49,915 bases of DNA from Phycisphaerales bacterium. GTDB lineage: Bacteria; Planctomycetota; Phycisphaerae; UBA1845. The translations under genes were made by a program, and so were the position numbers. This document shows, one piece after another, positions 26,602 through 35,417 of the stretch; the first letter of the stretch is position 1; each line of letters begins with the position of its first letter. The DNA lies in the NCBI GenBank assembly GCA_020350565.1, contig CP070718.1, positions 3,664,387-3,714,301 on the forward strand, in the 5' to 3' direction. The notes beneath the pieces are model-generated. The model was given only the letters and a program-made list of their open reading frames with translations, was not told the DNA's origin and did not search any database.

Positions 26602-28502
26602 GTCATGCACAACGTCCGCATGAGGATCAGCGGAGCATCGAGGAGCACCCGGCTATGAAACATGTCTCCTGGATCGTTCCGACGCTCCTTGCCGCGGCCT
26701 TGTATACCCCGGCGATTCTTGGTGAACGAGTCTGGGACGACACCATCGTACAGAACAAGCAGATCATCGCCTTCAAGAGCATCAAGGACGTCTTCTTCCC
26801 GCCGGATCACATTCCGCAATGGGCATCGATGTACTGCCGGCCGATGGTGACCGCGACCTACTTGCTCGACGCGGCCCTGTTCGGACGTGACTCGACCAGG
26901 GGCCCACACGCCATGGTGGTCCTGTACCACACCATCGCCACATTGTTCGCATCGATCCTCGTCGGTCAGGTCTTAAGAGGCTACGACTATCGCTGGTGGG
27001 GCGCCTTGGCCGGCGGCATCATCTTCGCACTTCATCCGATTCACACGGAATCGGTATGCTGGATCACGGGTCGCAGCGATACCGTGGCCGCCGTGTTCAT
27101 GTTTCCTGCCATGGTGACCGCCATCTTCTACCAAGACCGCAAAGCCATTTGGGCGCTGCTCCTCTCTCCGCTCCTTTTCCTCTGCGCCGTGTTCTCAAAA
27201 GAAGTGGCTCTCTCCGCTCTTCTCGTGCTGCCCTTCCTGCTGCTTCTGGTCCCCCCTCCTCGGGGCGCAGATCCGAAAGAGCAGCAGCGGCAGAAAGAAG
27301 AAGCGAAGACGGGAGCGGTACTCGCCCGCCTCTTCGGCTCATGGGCGCTTCTCACCCTCTACGCGATAGCCACCTTGGTCTACTTTTTCATGCGGAAGAA
27401 GGCCGGCGCTGGATACGGCGGGTCGCTTGACATGGATCCGGGTGAGATTCTCGGACGTGCGGCCGGCGCGCTCGCCTATTACCTTGCCAAAGTCGTGGTG
27501 CCGCCGCCGCAATCCTGCCTCGTCCTTGGGTTCCCCGCCACAATATTCACGCTTGTTGTGCTTGTGATCGCAGGGGCCGGATTCGTGTGGGCCTGCTGGC
27601 GTTGGAAGCACGGACATCCAGTCCGGGCACTAAGCTTCCTCTGGTTCGGCTTCACCTTGGCACCTTCCCTGGCGATCGCCCTGCGGAGGATCTCCGAGGC
27701 CCCGCTGGCAGAGCGGTATCTTTATCTTCCTTCACTGGCGCTCTCCATCGTCGTCGGGGCTGTCTTCTGTGCAGGTCTCAGGGAACGGTCGATACGCCTA
27801 CCGGCGGTCGTCATGGTGATCGCAGTCGCGTGCGCCTATGGATACGGCACCGTGCACCGCGGCCTTGTCTGGCGAAACAACATCGCGCTCTGGTCGGACA
27901 CGGTTGAGAAAGAGCCCGAATCGGGTCTGGCCTGGGGGCACTTGGGCAAGGCCTACATGGAAACGAAGGGCAGCATTGACCTGCATAAGGCACTGGAGTG
28001 CTACGAGAAGGCCGTCAAAGTCTACGACGATGCCGAGGGACGATCCATCTCCCTCAACTCCATCGCGGCCATCTATGCAACGTGGGACGAGAACGATAAA
28101 GCCGTTAAACACTGGAAAGCCGCCATCGCGGAGCGGCCCACTTATCCCTCCCCTTACTTCAACATCGGCAACATTTACGCGCACATCGTGGAGCAGACCG
28201 CCAAGCAGGAACAGCGCGTCGACTTCGAGTTGCTCATGGAAGCCCAATCGTATCTCCAGCGCGCAATCCAGCTCGACCCGCGTTACCGCAAGGCCCTCCT
28301 GCGCCTGGCACGCTGCCAGATGCAGGCCGGAACCTACCACAACTTTGTCAGGCGAGACCGCGAGTCGGCGCTTGATGCGCTTCAACAGGCCCGGCAAACC
28401 GCTCGGAGATTGATCGAGGTCGATGGTGACGGGCCTTTTGCCCAGCAGGCACAGAAAATTCTGCAGCTCACCGAGCAGCAGATCGACAGGCTGAATCGCT
28501 GA
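26598..28502 (+). CDS. TMTC-like membrane protein: multiple helices plus C-terminal TPRs
   Basis: 634 residues (ATG 26598 overlaps the methyltransferase stop by ATGA; ATG 26655 is an alternative that begins at the first helix). About ten membrane helices to about residue 430, including FALHPIHTESVCWITGRSDT (about 143-162), the hallmark loop of TMTC-type O-mannosyltransferases. An early acidic pair in RVWDDTIV (about 44) fits the GT-C catalytic loop. After the last helix, residues about 435-634 form TPR-like units. Expected to transfer sugars from a polyprenyl-phosphate donor outside the membrane. Cotranscribed with GT9 and the methyltransferase. Confidence 0.85.
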   Translation: MSHAQRPHEDQRSIEEHPAMKHVSWIVPTLLAAALYTPAILGERVWDDTIVQNKQIIAFKSIKDVFFPPDHIPQWASMYCRPMVTATYLLDAALFGRDSTRGPHAMVVLYHTIATLFASILVGQVLRGYDYRWWGALAGGIIFALHPIHTESVCWITGRSDTVAAVFMFPAMVTAIFYQDRKAIWALLLSPLLFLCAVFSKEVALSALLVLPFLLLLVPPPRGADPKEQQRQKEEAKTGAVLARLFGSWALLTLYAIATLVYFFMRKKAGAGYGGSLDMDPGEILGRAAGALAYYLAKVVVPPPQSCLVLGFPATIFTLVVLVIAGAGFVWACWRWKHGHPVRALSFLWFGFTLAPSLAIALRRISEAPLAERYLYLPSLALSIVVGAVFCAGLRERSIRLPAVVMVIAVACAYGYGTVHRGLVWRNNIALWSDTVEKEPESGLAWGHLGKAYMETKGSIDLHKALECYEKAVKVYDDAEGRSISLNSIAAIYATWDENDKAVKHWKAAIAERPTYPSPYFNIGNIYAHIVEQTAKQEQRVDFELLMEAQSYLQRAIQLDPRYRKALLRLARCQMQAGTYHNFVRRDRESALDALQQARQTARRLIEVDGDGPFAQQAQKILQLTEQQIDRLNR

Positions 28503-28518
28503 AACCTGCCGGTCTCCC

Positions 28519-28548
28519 GCCACGGTACCCGGCAAACCTGTGGCTTTT
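28519..28548 (+). terminator. Probable intrinsic terminator after the glycosylation operon
   Basis: GCCACGGT pairs with ACC-T-GTGGC (one bulge), followed by TTTTCG, starting 17 bp after the stop at 28502. Confidence 0.5.
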
Positions 28549-28689
28549 CGTTCAGCATCCGGGCTGGTTTTATAATGGCTCGCATGGCCGTGGCCTTCCA
28601 TAATGGAGGAGGAAATCGCGCGGGTGCGCTGTAAGAACATTTGACAGGCGACCTCAGGCAAACGCCGAATACCGCCCGAGAGGTGAACG

Positions 28690-29700
28690 ATGAAGGGTGA
28701 CTACTATCTGCCCGAAGATCCCCTCAAGAGGTTTCAGGATCTTTACGACGCATTGAACGCCGACCGCAGTTGGTGGGAGGATGCGTCCTCCCTCCGCTTC
28801 TCGGCCATCACGGCATTAACCTGCCCGGGTGAGCCGGCTCATGTTGCCGGGGCCATTCGAGACATGGCGGACGACCTTCGCCGCGAGGCCGGTTGGTTCA
28901 GCTCCCTTTCCTCACAAATGCGCTTCGTCGTCGGGGCCATGCTCGTGCTATACCGGGACACGGCCGCTGATTTCCTCCGCGAAGTCGATCGCGTCCGCGA
29001 ATTATTCCGGGCCGTGCGGCTCCGACGCGGTTACGCCTACGAGATGATGTCCGTCCTCACCCTTCGAATCCAGGCCGAGAAACAACCCATCCAGCAGGCT
29101 GCCGTTGAGAGGCTCAAGGCCATCTACGATCAGATGAAACGCTATCACTGGTGGCTGACGGGATCCGACGACTTGCCGGCGTGCGCCATCCTCACCGGCC
29201 AGAAAGAAACGCCTGAGCATATCGGCCTCACGGTCGAAAAGATCTATCGCGCAATCGATCAGCGCGGTTTCGCGAAAGGGAACCCTCTCCAGACCGCGGC
29301 GAACATCCTGTATCTCGCACCACTCGATTTTGAGAACATCGCTTCCCGCTTCGCCGATCTGGCAAATGAGTTCCGTGCCGCAGGCGTCTCCATCTGGCAA
29401 AGTGACTACGATGAACTGGCCATCCTGAGCTTCCTGGATCATCCTGCACTGCGAATCGTCGACCGCGTCTTACAGCACCGGAAAGCCATGGAGGAACTCC
29501 GGCCCCGACCGGACCGCTCGCTCACGTTCAACCTCGCCTCCAGCATCACCTTTCTGGAGTTGTTCCAGCTCGACCAGGACCTCAAAACCATTACCGACGC
29601 CAAGGCCCTCTTGGACATGCAGGCGGTGATCAATGCCCAGCAGGCTGCCATAGCCGCGTCCGCCAGCGTCGCCGCCACATCGGCCGCGGCATCGTCCTGA
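28690..29700 (+). CDS. DUF4003-like protein
   Basis: 336 residues, all-helical, cytoplasmic. WWLTGSDDLPACAILTGQKE (about 154) matches the Leu-Thr-Gly-x-Asp-Asp-x-Pro motif I associate with DUF4003, and the surrounding layout (long helices, a C-terminal QLD region) fits. Function of that family is not known. GAGAGGTG lies just ahead of the ATG, and TATAAT at 28571-28576 may be a -10 element without a good -35. The last 20 residues are Ala/Ser-rich. Confidence 0.7.
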   Translation: MKGDYYLPEDPLKRFQDLYDALNADRSWWEDASSLRFSAITALTCPGEPAHVAGAIRDMADDLRREAGWFSSLSSQMRFVVGAMLVLYRDTAADFLREVDRVRELFRAVRLRRGYAYEMMSVLTLRIQAEKQPIQQAAVERLKAIYDQMKRYHWWLTGSDDLPACAILTGQKETPEHIGLTVEKIYRAIDQRGFAKGNPLQTAANILYLAPLDFENIASRFADLANEFRAAGVSIWQSDYDELAILSFLDHPALRIVDRVLQHRKAMEELRPRPDRSLTFNLASSITFLELFQLDQDLKTITDAKALLDMQAVINAQQAAIAASASVAATSAAASS

Positions 29701-29831
29701 ATGCACGATTGGGACGATTCGATCCGTCCAACCAACTCCGCCGAAATGTGACCGGGAGGCACAGCGACCTCTCAGATCAGGAATCGAGGATTCCCATAGG
29801 CCGATAGGACACCGCTGGTTATAGTCTCGCC

Positions 29832-30761
29832 ATGGCCCTCGACACGCTCGGACAATTGTGCGCCCTGCTTGCCGCACTCACCTGGGCTTTCGCCCTCGTG
29901 TTGTTCAAAAGAAGCGGTGAGCATATCCCCGCGCTGGCGTTGAACCTGTTCAAGAACACGATCGGCATCATCCTGCTCGTCGCGACGCTTTCGTTGACCG
30001 GCGGCTTCATCCAGGTCTTCTACCGCCTGGAACCCATCGACATAGGCATCCTGATGATCAGTGGCATCCTGGGCATCGCCCTCGCGGACACGGCCATGCT
30101 CTATAGCCTGAACCTGATCGGTGTGGGGCTGATCGCCATCGTGGACTGCAGTTACAGCCCGCTCGTCATTCTCTGTTCGTGGCTCATGCTTTCCGAACAA
30201 CTCACGGTGTTCCACTATATCGGAGGCGGGTTGATCGTCGCGGGCGTCTTCGTCTCGTCGCAACACGCGCCGCCGGCCGATCGGACGCGAGGTCAGATCA
30301 TCGTCGGGATCCTGATGGGCATTCTGGCCATCGCGCTCATGGCGGTCGGCATCGTCCTGGCCAAGCCGGTGCTGGAATACACGCCCATCATCCCTGCGAC
30401 GCTGCTTCGTCTTCTTCCGGGCACGATCGTTCTGGCCTTATTCGCCGTGGTATCCCCGCAACGGAAGCTGCACTTCTCCGCCTTTCGACCTGCGCCCGTC
30501 TGGAAGTTCAGCATCCCGGCTTCAGTCCTCGGAACCTATCTCGCCATGATCCTTTGGATTGGCGGATTCAAATACACCAAGACCTCCGTCGCCGCCATCC
30601 TCAATCAAACCTCGACCGTCTTCGCGATCGTGCTGGCCACGTTCGTTCTGAAGGAAGCCATGGACAATCGCAAGAAGGTGGCCGCACTGCTGGCCGTAGC
30701 AGGCGTTTTTATCGTCCGGGCGGCCCCATTCATAGAGAGCCTTCTCGCCAAGGGCCGATGA
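29832..30761 (+). CDS. EamA-family (DMT superfamily) transporter
   Basis: 309 residues with ten predicted helices in two five-helix EamA repeats. First repeat starts LGQLCALLAALTWAFALVLF and ends near HYIGGGLIVAGVFVSS (about 130-145); second repeat starts about 160 (IIVGILMGILAIALMAVGIV) and ends AALLAVAGVFIVRAAP. The family exports metabolites such as amino acids or nucleotide precursors; substrate unknown. Stands alone, followed within 33 bp by repeat copy B. Confidence 0.9.
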   Translation: MALDTLGQLCALLAALTWAFALVLFKRSGEHIPALALNLFKNTIGIILLVATLSLTGGFIQVFYRLEPIDIGILMISGILGIALADTAMLYSLNLIGVGLIAIVDCSYSPLVILCSWLMLSEQLTVFHYIGGGLIVAGVFVSSQHAPPADRTRGQIIVGILMGILAIALMAVGIVLAKPVLEYTPIIPATLLRLLPGTIVLALFAVVSPQRKLHFSAFRPAPVWKFSIPASVLGTYLAMILWIGGFKYTKTSVAAILNQTSTVFAIVLATFVLKEAMDNRKKVAALLAVAGVFIVRAAPFIESLLAKGR

Positions 30762-30793
30762 AGCAGCCGACTGCGATACGCGTTCGCCTGGGA

Positions 30794-30897
30794 CTCCGTT
30801 GAAAAGGGGACTGGCTCCGAGTGTAAGCCCGCTCGCGCCCGTGAAAACGTCGTTCGGCGAGGCGCCTGTCCCCTTTTTCAACGAACGGACAGCTAGG
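30794..30897. repeat. Inverted-repeat element, AAAAGGGGAC family (copy B)
   Basis: CTCCGTTGAAAAGGGGAC (30794 onward) pairs with GTCCCCTTTTTCAACG(AAC)GGAC ending near 30890, followed by AGCTAGGC as in copy A. The centre GCTC(C/T)GAGTGTA(A/G)GCCC is shared with copy A. Left end has four rather than five A's, and the right end carries an extra AACG. Confidence 0.8.
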
Positions 30898-30969
30898 CAC
30901 GCTTGAGACGATTCGCTGAACGTGCCGGGCATCTAAGGGGTAACGCGCCCGTAACATCACCTCGACGGC

Positions 30970-30999
30970 TTGATCACCTCTTCCGATATGCGATATATA
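30970..30999 (+). promoter_or_regulatory. Promoter-like sequence upstream of the DUF1573-thioredoxin gene
   Basis: TTGATC (30970-30975), an 18-bp spacer, then TATATA (30994-30999). It would give a leader of about 155 nt to the ATG at 31163. A sequence match only. Confidence 0.35.
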
Positions 31000-31162
31000 A
31001 GCTGTTTGCCAAGCTGGAGTCGGCCCATGTTTTCTGAGCCTTCTCGGATGCTCTCAGAAACCGTGAGGCTTCAAAGGCGATGGGCAGATGAACCACCTCG
31101 GCCGACGATCTGATGCGGACAACGACATTGGACTGATTCTTCACTCTGGGAGTCTTTCGGTG

Positions 31163-33001
31163 ATGAAGAGACACCATGGCAACACAAACGACAAGCGGAA
31201 CGAAAGGTCGAGTTATCGCGTCGCGGGCAACTCTCGACGATGGCTTCGAGGAATGCTCCCGGCGACGATCTGTATAGCCCTCGTGGCATGGATCGCCTCT
31301 CCGATGGCGATCGCTCAAGCCCCCTCACCCGACAAGGGCGATGCGCAAAAGCCCGAGGGCGCGCAAAAGGCCCCAGCCGACCTCAAAAAGACCTCTCTCA
31401 ACCCGGCGCAGCCCCAACAAGGCACGCCAAAGATCCTAGTGGCCAAGCCGGTGCATGACTTCGGTGAGTTCTGGTCCGGCACGGCCTTAAGAAACGTGTT
31501 CGCCATCAAGAACGAAGGCACGGCGCCACTCGAGATCCTCAAGGTCAGACGCACGTGCGGCTGCACGGAAGCGGGCGCGCACCCGGACAAGCTCGCACCT
31601 GGTGAGACCGGCGAGTTCCCCTTCTCCCTCGACAGCACGAAGGTCAAGGGCAAATTCAACAAGGAAATCAAGATCGAGACCAACGATCCGTCCAACCCGA
31701 CAACCACGCTCAGCCTCGTCGGGAATTGCAAACATTACGTGGACGTCGATAAGAAGGTCATCCATTTCAAATCGGTCTTTGGAAATGAGCCGGTTACGCA
31801 AACGGCCAAAATCACCAACAACACGGACGTCGACCTCAAACTCACGCTCGCCCCCATGAGCGAGGAGTCCAAGGTGAAGTACGAGCTGGTGGAAAAAGTG
31901 CCCGGCAAGGAATTCGAGCTTGTCGCACGCGTGGAACCGCCGTATGTGCCCGGGACCAACGTCCGAGAGAAAGTCACCTTGAATTCGAGCATCATCAAGC
32001 AGAGGACGATCGACATCCGTGTCTCGGCCACCTTCCCGGAGCGGTTGTCCGTCTCGCCCAGTCCGTTGTCGCTCGAGCCGCTTCCCAGGCCCATCACCAA
32101 GCAGTTGCTGTTCCGCAATGAAGGGCCAACATCGGTCAAGGTCCTGGATGCCCGCGTCAACGACGATAAGCTCAGTGCTTCCGTAATCGAAAAGAAGCCC
32201 GGTAAGGAATACGTCATCCGATTGGACGTCCCTCCCAATTACAGCGCGCCAAGCGAAGGACGCACACTCGTGGTCCAGACAGACGACCAGGAGCAGCCGG
32301 AGATCAAGGTCGGCATAAGAACCCCTACCCCGCGCGTCACGCCAACGCGACAGACCGCGGAGCGCCCCGCGCAGAAGCTCAAGGGTCAACCTGCCCCCCC
32401 GATCGCGGTAACAACGATCGACGGCAAGGGCCTGAGCAGCGCCGACTTCAACGACAAACTCACTGTCGTAAACTTCTTCGCCCCCAACTGCCCCCACTGC
32501 AAAAGGCAACTGCCCAGGGTCGAGACGGTACGTAAGGAATTCGAGTCCAAGGGCGTCCGATTCGTGAATGTCAGCCAGACGATGAGAAAGCCCTACACTG
32601 ACGAAGAGGTGGTCTCGACCGTCAGAGACGCGTTCGGCGTCCAGGGCGAGTTGGCCATCAATTCAGATAACACCGTGGGCCGAAGATGGAAGGCAACCAG
32701 CTTCCCGACGCTGTTCGTCGTCGACGGCCAGGGAAACGTCGCCGAGGTCATCATCGGCAACAAGGGTACTCTCCAGACCGACCTCACCAAATCGTTGGCG
32801 ACACTACTCAGTCCTGATGCGAAGACGATGGCTCAGCCTGCAGAGGCCGCACCGAAGCCGACCACGCAGAGCGGCAACGAACCCGTGGGAGAGAAGCCGG
32901 ATCAGGCGAGAATTCAACGGATCCGCACCGGCGATGTACCGAACTTGGGCCAAGCCGAAAAGCCGGAGAAGAAGGAAGGGCAAGAGAAAGATAAACCGTA
33001 G
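31163..33001 (+). CDS. Exported DUF1573-thioredoxin fusion protein
   Basis: 612 residues from ATG 31163; ATG 31088 and ATG 31253 are alternatives. Basic start and hydrophobic stretch MLPATICIALVAWIASPMA (about 31-49) form a signal peptide or anchor. A Pro/Lys-rich linker leads to a DUF1573 domain (about 92-190) with NEGTAPLEIL and the conserved Cys pair C132/C134 in TCGCT, followed by PGET and TNDPSNP. A second immunoglobulin-like region spans about 200-390. A TlpA-like thioredoxin domain (about 408-555) has the active site CPHC (C443, C446) and the cis-Pro loop SFPTLFVVDG. Likely a disulfide reductase or isomerase of the cell envelope acting on a fixed partner. Tail is charged and disordered. 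Paralogue at 38782. Confidence 0.85.
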   Translation: MKRHHGNTNDKRNERSSYRVAGNSRRWLRGMLPATICIALVAWIASPMAIAQAPSPDKGDAQKPEGAQKAPADLKKTSLNPAQPQQGTPKILVAKPVHDFGEFWSGTALRNVFAIKNEGTAPLEILKVRRTCGCTEAGAHPDKLAPGETGEFPFSLDSTKVKGKFNKEIKIETNDPSNPTTTLSLVGNCKHYVDVDKKVIHFKSVFGNEPVTQTAKITNNTDVDLKLTLAPMSEESKVKYELVEKVPGKEFELVARVEPPYVPGTNVREKVTLNSSIIKQRTIDIRVSATFPERLSVSPSPLSLEPLPRPITKQLLFRNEGPTSVKVLDARVNDDKLSASVIEKKPGKEYVIRLDVPPNYSAPSEGRTLVVQTDDQEQPEIKVGIRTPTPRVTPTRQTAERPAQKLKGQPAPPIAVTTIDGKGLSSADFNDKLTVVNFFAPNCPHCKRQLPRVETVRKEFESKGVRFVNVSQTMRKPYTDEEVVSTVRDAFGVQGELAINSDNTVGRRWKATSFPTLFVVDGQGNVAEVIIGNKGTLQTDLTKSLATLLSPDAKTMAQPAEAAPKPTTQSGNEPVGEKPDQARIQRIRTGDVPNLGQAEKPEKKEGQEKDKP

Positions 33002-33056
33002 GGAAACCGCGGCCACGCCGAACGCCCTCTTGGCAAAGGTAAACCGCCCATAGGAT

Positions 33057-33104
33057 CGCCGTCGCCTCCGGTTCCCTCCACCGCTGGCGGCGGCGAATCT
33101 TTTT
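33057..33104 (+). terminator. Intrinsic terminator after the DUF1573-thioredoxin gene
   Basis: CGCCGTCGCC (33057-33066) pairs with GGCGGCGGCG (33086-33095), ten pairs including one U-G, followed by AATCTTTTT. It lies 55 bp after the stop at 33001 and in front of the convergent smpB gene. Confidence 0.65.
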
Positions 33105-33162
33105 GGATGTTCGTCGTGGTGACCCTGTTATGCTTGGGGCGGCTGAGTAACGAATACGTCCC

Positions 33163-33633
33163 TCACCGGCTGTCACGCTGGGCGCGATCCATCTCGCGCT
33201 TATGTTCACGCTCTTTGAGCGTCTGTCTCTTGTCGGTGAGGCGTTTGCCGCGGGCCAAAGCAATCTCGACCTTGGCGATCCCGCGGCTGTTGAAATACAG
33301 GCGAAGCGGCACAAGGGTGAGCCCCTTCTGCGCCACTTTGGGGGCGAGCTTACGGAGTTCTCGGGCGTGGACCAGGAGCTTGCGGCGTCGAAGCGCGTCG
33401 TACCGTCCGCAGGTGTCAAAGGTATACGGAGCGATGTGGCAGCCGATCAGCCAGAGCCCGTCGTCCTCGATACGGATGTAGGCCTCTTCGAGCGAGGCTC
33501 GCCCCTCGCGTAGGCTCTTCACTTCCGCACCCCGGAGGACCAGCCCGCATTCCAGCCGCTCGAGCAGCTCGAAGCGGAAACTGGCCTTGCGGTTGCGGCA
33601 GACGGCGGCATTAAGGGACGGCTTCTTCGACAT
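33163..33633 (-). CDS. smpB: SsrA-binding protein SmpB
   Basis: 156 residues, normal length. SmpB binds tmRNA and brings it to stalled ribosomes for trans-translation. Family features in order: NRKASFRFELLERLECGLVL, then GAEVKSLREGRASLEEAY, IGCHIAPYTF, LLVHARELRKL, LTLVPLRLYF and the basic tail GKRLTDKRQTLKEREHKREM. The ATG has no Shine-Dalgarno: the upstream bases read TTTCCTCCA. ssrA itself is not in the window. Divergent from the sigma-factor gene; the sigma promoter candidate overlaps its first codon. Confidence 0.97.
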   Translation of the reverse strand: MSKKPSLNAAVCRNRKASFRFELLERLECGLVLRGAEVKSLREGRASLEEAYIRIEDDGLWLIGCHIAPYTFDTCGRYDALRRRKLLVHARELRKLAPKVAQKGLTLVPLRLYFNSRGIAKVEIALARGKRLTDKRQTLKEREHKREMDRAQRDSR

Positions 33634-33654
33634 TGGAGGAAATGCAGCTATAAT
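33626..33654 (+). promoter_or_regulatory. Sigma-70-like promoter ahead of the ECF sigma gene
   Basis: TTCGAC (33626-33631), 17-bp spacer, TATAAT (33649-33654). Transcription would begin near 33661, so the ATG at 33660 cannot be the start of the sigma protein from this promoter; ATG 33756 or 33795 fits. A second TATAAT at 33747-33752 lacks a -35. Confidence 0.5.
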
Positions 33655-33755
33655 TTAAAATGGCCCACCCCGATTCGAGCCGGGCCTGTCCAAAGGCCGA
33701 TTTTAATGGGGGTCGAACGCCCCGCAACAGCGACCATAGAATCGGTTATAATGAA

Positions 33756-34409
33756 ATGGGGAAAAGCGCCTTGGCAACGAAAGATGCAAAAGCCATGAGC
33801 ACCAAGAGGCAATTGGAGGTCAAGGAGAACGAGCGCGAACTCGTTCGTCTCGCTCGTCAAGCGGACCATGCCGCGACCCGCAGCCTGGTCGATGACCATA
33901 AGGACCGGCTCTTCGCCTTCATCCGGCGCATGGTACGAAACCATCATGACGCCGAGGAGATCTGTCAGGAGGCGTTCCTCAAGGCGTTCGCCTCGCTTGA
34001 TTCCTATTCGAGCCAGTATCGGTTCAGCACGTGGCTGTTCACCATTGGTTACCGAGTGTGCCTGAACTGGTTGAGACGCAAGCGAGCCCTCACCGGGGAA
34101 GTGGATTTCGCCAACGTTCCGCTCACGGTTTCAGCGAGCGGCCCGAAGGAACTGATCGAATCGGAGGAGGCAGGCAAGCTGAAGGAGCTTGTGTGGGCGG
34201 CCGTCGATCGGCTCAGCACGCCTCAGCGCGCCACGGTGGTTCTCTTTTATCGGCACGAGCAAAGCTGCCAGGACATCGCCCACGCCCTGGGCCTGCCCGT
34301 CGCCACCGTTAAGAGTCACTTGCATCGGGCGCGCGGGCGCTTGCGCGAGATGCTCGAATCAGCCCTCGACCAGGAGGATATCGGGCGACTCTGCAATCTG
34401 GCGGGCTGA
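33756..34409 (+). CDS. ECF-type RNA polymerase sigma factor
   Basis: 217 residues from ATG 33756; ATG 33795 (204 residues) is equally possible, and neither has a strong ribosome site. Region 2: LVDDHKDRLFAFIRRMVRNH, then DAEEICQEAFLKAF and FSTWLFTIGYRVCLNWLRR. Region 4: LSTPQRATVVLFYRHEQS, then CQDIAHALGLPVATVKSHLH. No region 3, so group IV (ECF). The adjacent zinc-finger membrane protein is its probable anti-sigma factor. Target regulon unknown. Confidence 0.93.
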   Translation: MGKSALATKDAKAMSTKRQLEVKENERELVRLARQADHAATRSLVDDHKDRLFAFIRRMVRNHHDAEEICQEAFLKAFASLDSYSSQYRFSTWLFTIGYRVCLNWLRRKRALTGEVDFANVPLTVSASGPKELIESEEAGKLKELVWAAVDRLSTPQRATVVLFYRHEQSCQDIAHALGLPVATVKSHLHRARGRLREMLESALDQEDIGRLCNLAG

Positions 34410-34489
34410 AACGGGTATAAGGGGGCGAACCAGGCGACTGGACGAATCCAGGCCGCCCTGTGGTTCCTGTTCGTTTCACGGATGCCGAC

Positions 34490-35128
34490 ATGCGCTGCAA
34501 AGACGCGCAAAAACTCTTCGACTCATACCTTGACGGCGAATTATCCCCCTCGCTCGCCGCCGAGTTGGGTGCTCACCAATTGCAGTGTCCCCGCTGCCGA
34601 CGGGAGCTTGCGCTCTTGGAAGTCACGGGGCACATTCTGGGTTCAGACCCCGAGGTTGCGTCCCTGAGTGATGACTTCGCCGAACGTCTCCTCGCATGCC
34701 TGGAGCAACGCCCGAAGCATCGCCGGTTGAAGCGGGTGCAACGATTGCTCTACGTCGGCGTGCCGCTTGCCGCGGCCGCCATGATCGCGCTAGCCTTCCT
34801 CGGCGTGTTCAACCCCGAGACCCGTGTGGCCGGCGAGATAGAATTCAGGGACGACGCGTCCGTGCCTGATCAGGCGGAAGTCCAGGCAACAGGCACACCC
34901 GACTTGCTGGCCCCGAAAGCCGACGCCTCGTTCCCCGACCAGCGAGCGGCCGGTAGCGCGGCCTCTGACAGCGGCCGGAACCTTACCTTCTGGGACTTCG
35001 TCGACGCCATCGAGCAGGCGGCGGGGCCATCGAGGACCGACAAAGGCGAGACCGGCACGGAAGAGGATCCGGCGTCCACCTCCGACGATCAGACCGAGGC
35101 CTCCGAGGACGACGTCGAGGACTTGTAG
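34490..35128 (+). CDS. Anti-sigma factor with zf-HC2 zinc finger and one membrane helix
   Basis: 212 residues from ATG 34490. N-terminal zf-HC2: MRCKDAQKLFDSYLDGELSP followed by the ligands His-x3-Cys-x2-Cys in AHQLQCPRC (about 28-36). Membrane helix about 92-110 (LLYVGVPLAAAAMIALAFLG). The outer part (about 112-212) is acidic, disordered and ends in a run of Asp and Glu (EDPASTSDDQTEASEDDVED). The ECF sigma gene is 80 bp upstream. It should hold the sigma at the membrane until signalled; the S41 peptidase or another protease could release it, which is only an inference. Confidence 0.88.
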   Translation: MRCKDAQKLFDSYLDGELSPSLAAELGAHQLQCPRCRRELALLEVTGHILGSDPEVASLSDDFAERLLACLEQRPKHRRLKRVQRLLYVGVPLAAAAMIALAFLGVFNPETRVAGEIEFRDDASVPDQAEVQATGTPDLLAPKADASFPDQRAAGSAASDSGRNLTFWDFVDAIEQAAGPSRTDKGETGTEEDPASTSDDQTEASEDDVEDL

Positions 35129-35417
35129 CCCTTGAACCACCGCTCCTCGCGTACCCCACCGAACTCGACTCTTTCGGTTTTCGCGACCCCGGTTGTCGTC
35201 CTGTTTGCAATGGTCCACCGGCCTTGTATGGTGCGAAAATTCTACGCCAGCGCCCGGATTCGGCGCGGTACCTCGGGCCCGTGGCAACCGAATTAATGGT
35301 ATGGCAAGTCCCGGCTCAATGTGTGCATCAACGCCCCCAGGGGCGACACACCTATTCGGCACGGACGTAGCGCGTGTGGCCGACGCGGATCGGGCCGGCA
35401 ACGCGAAACGCAGGAGG

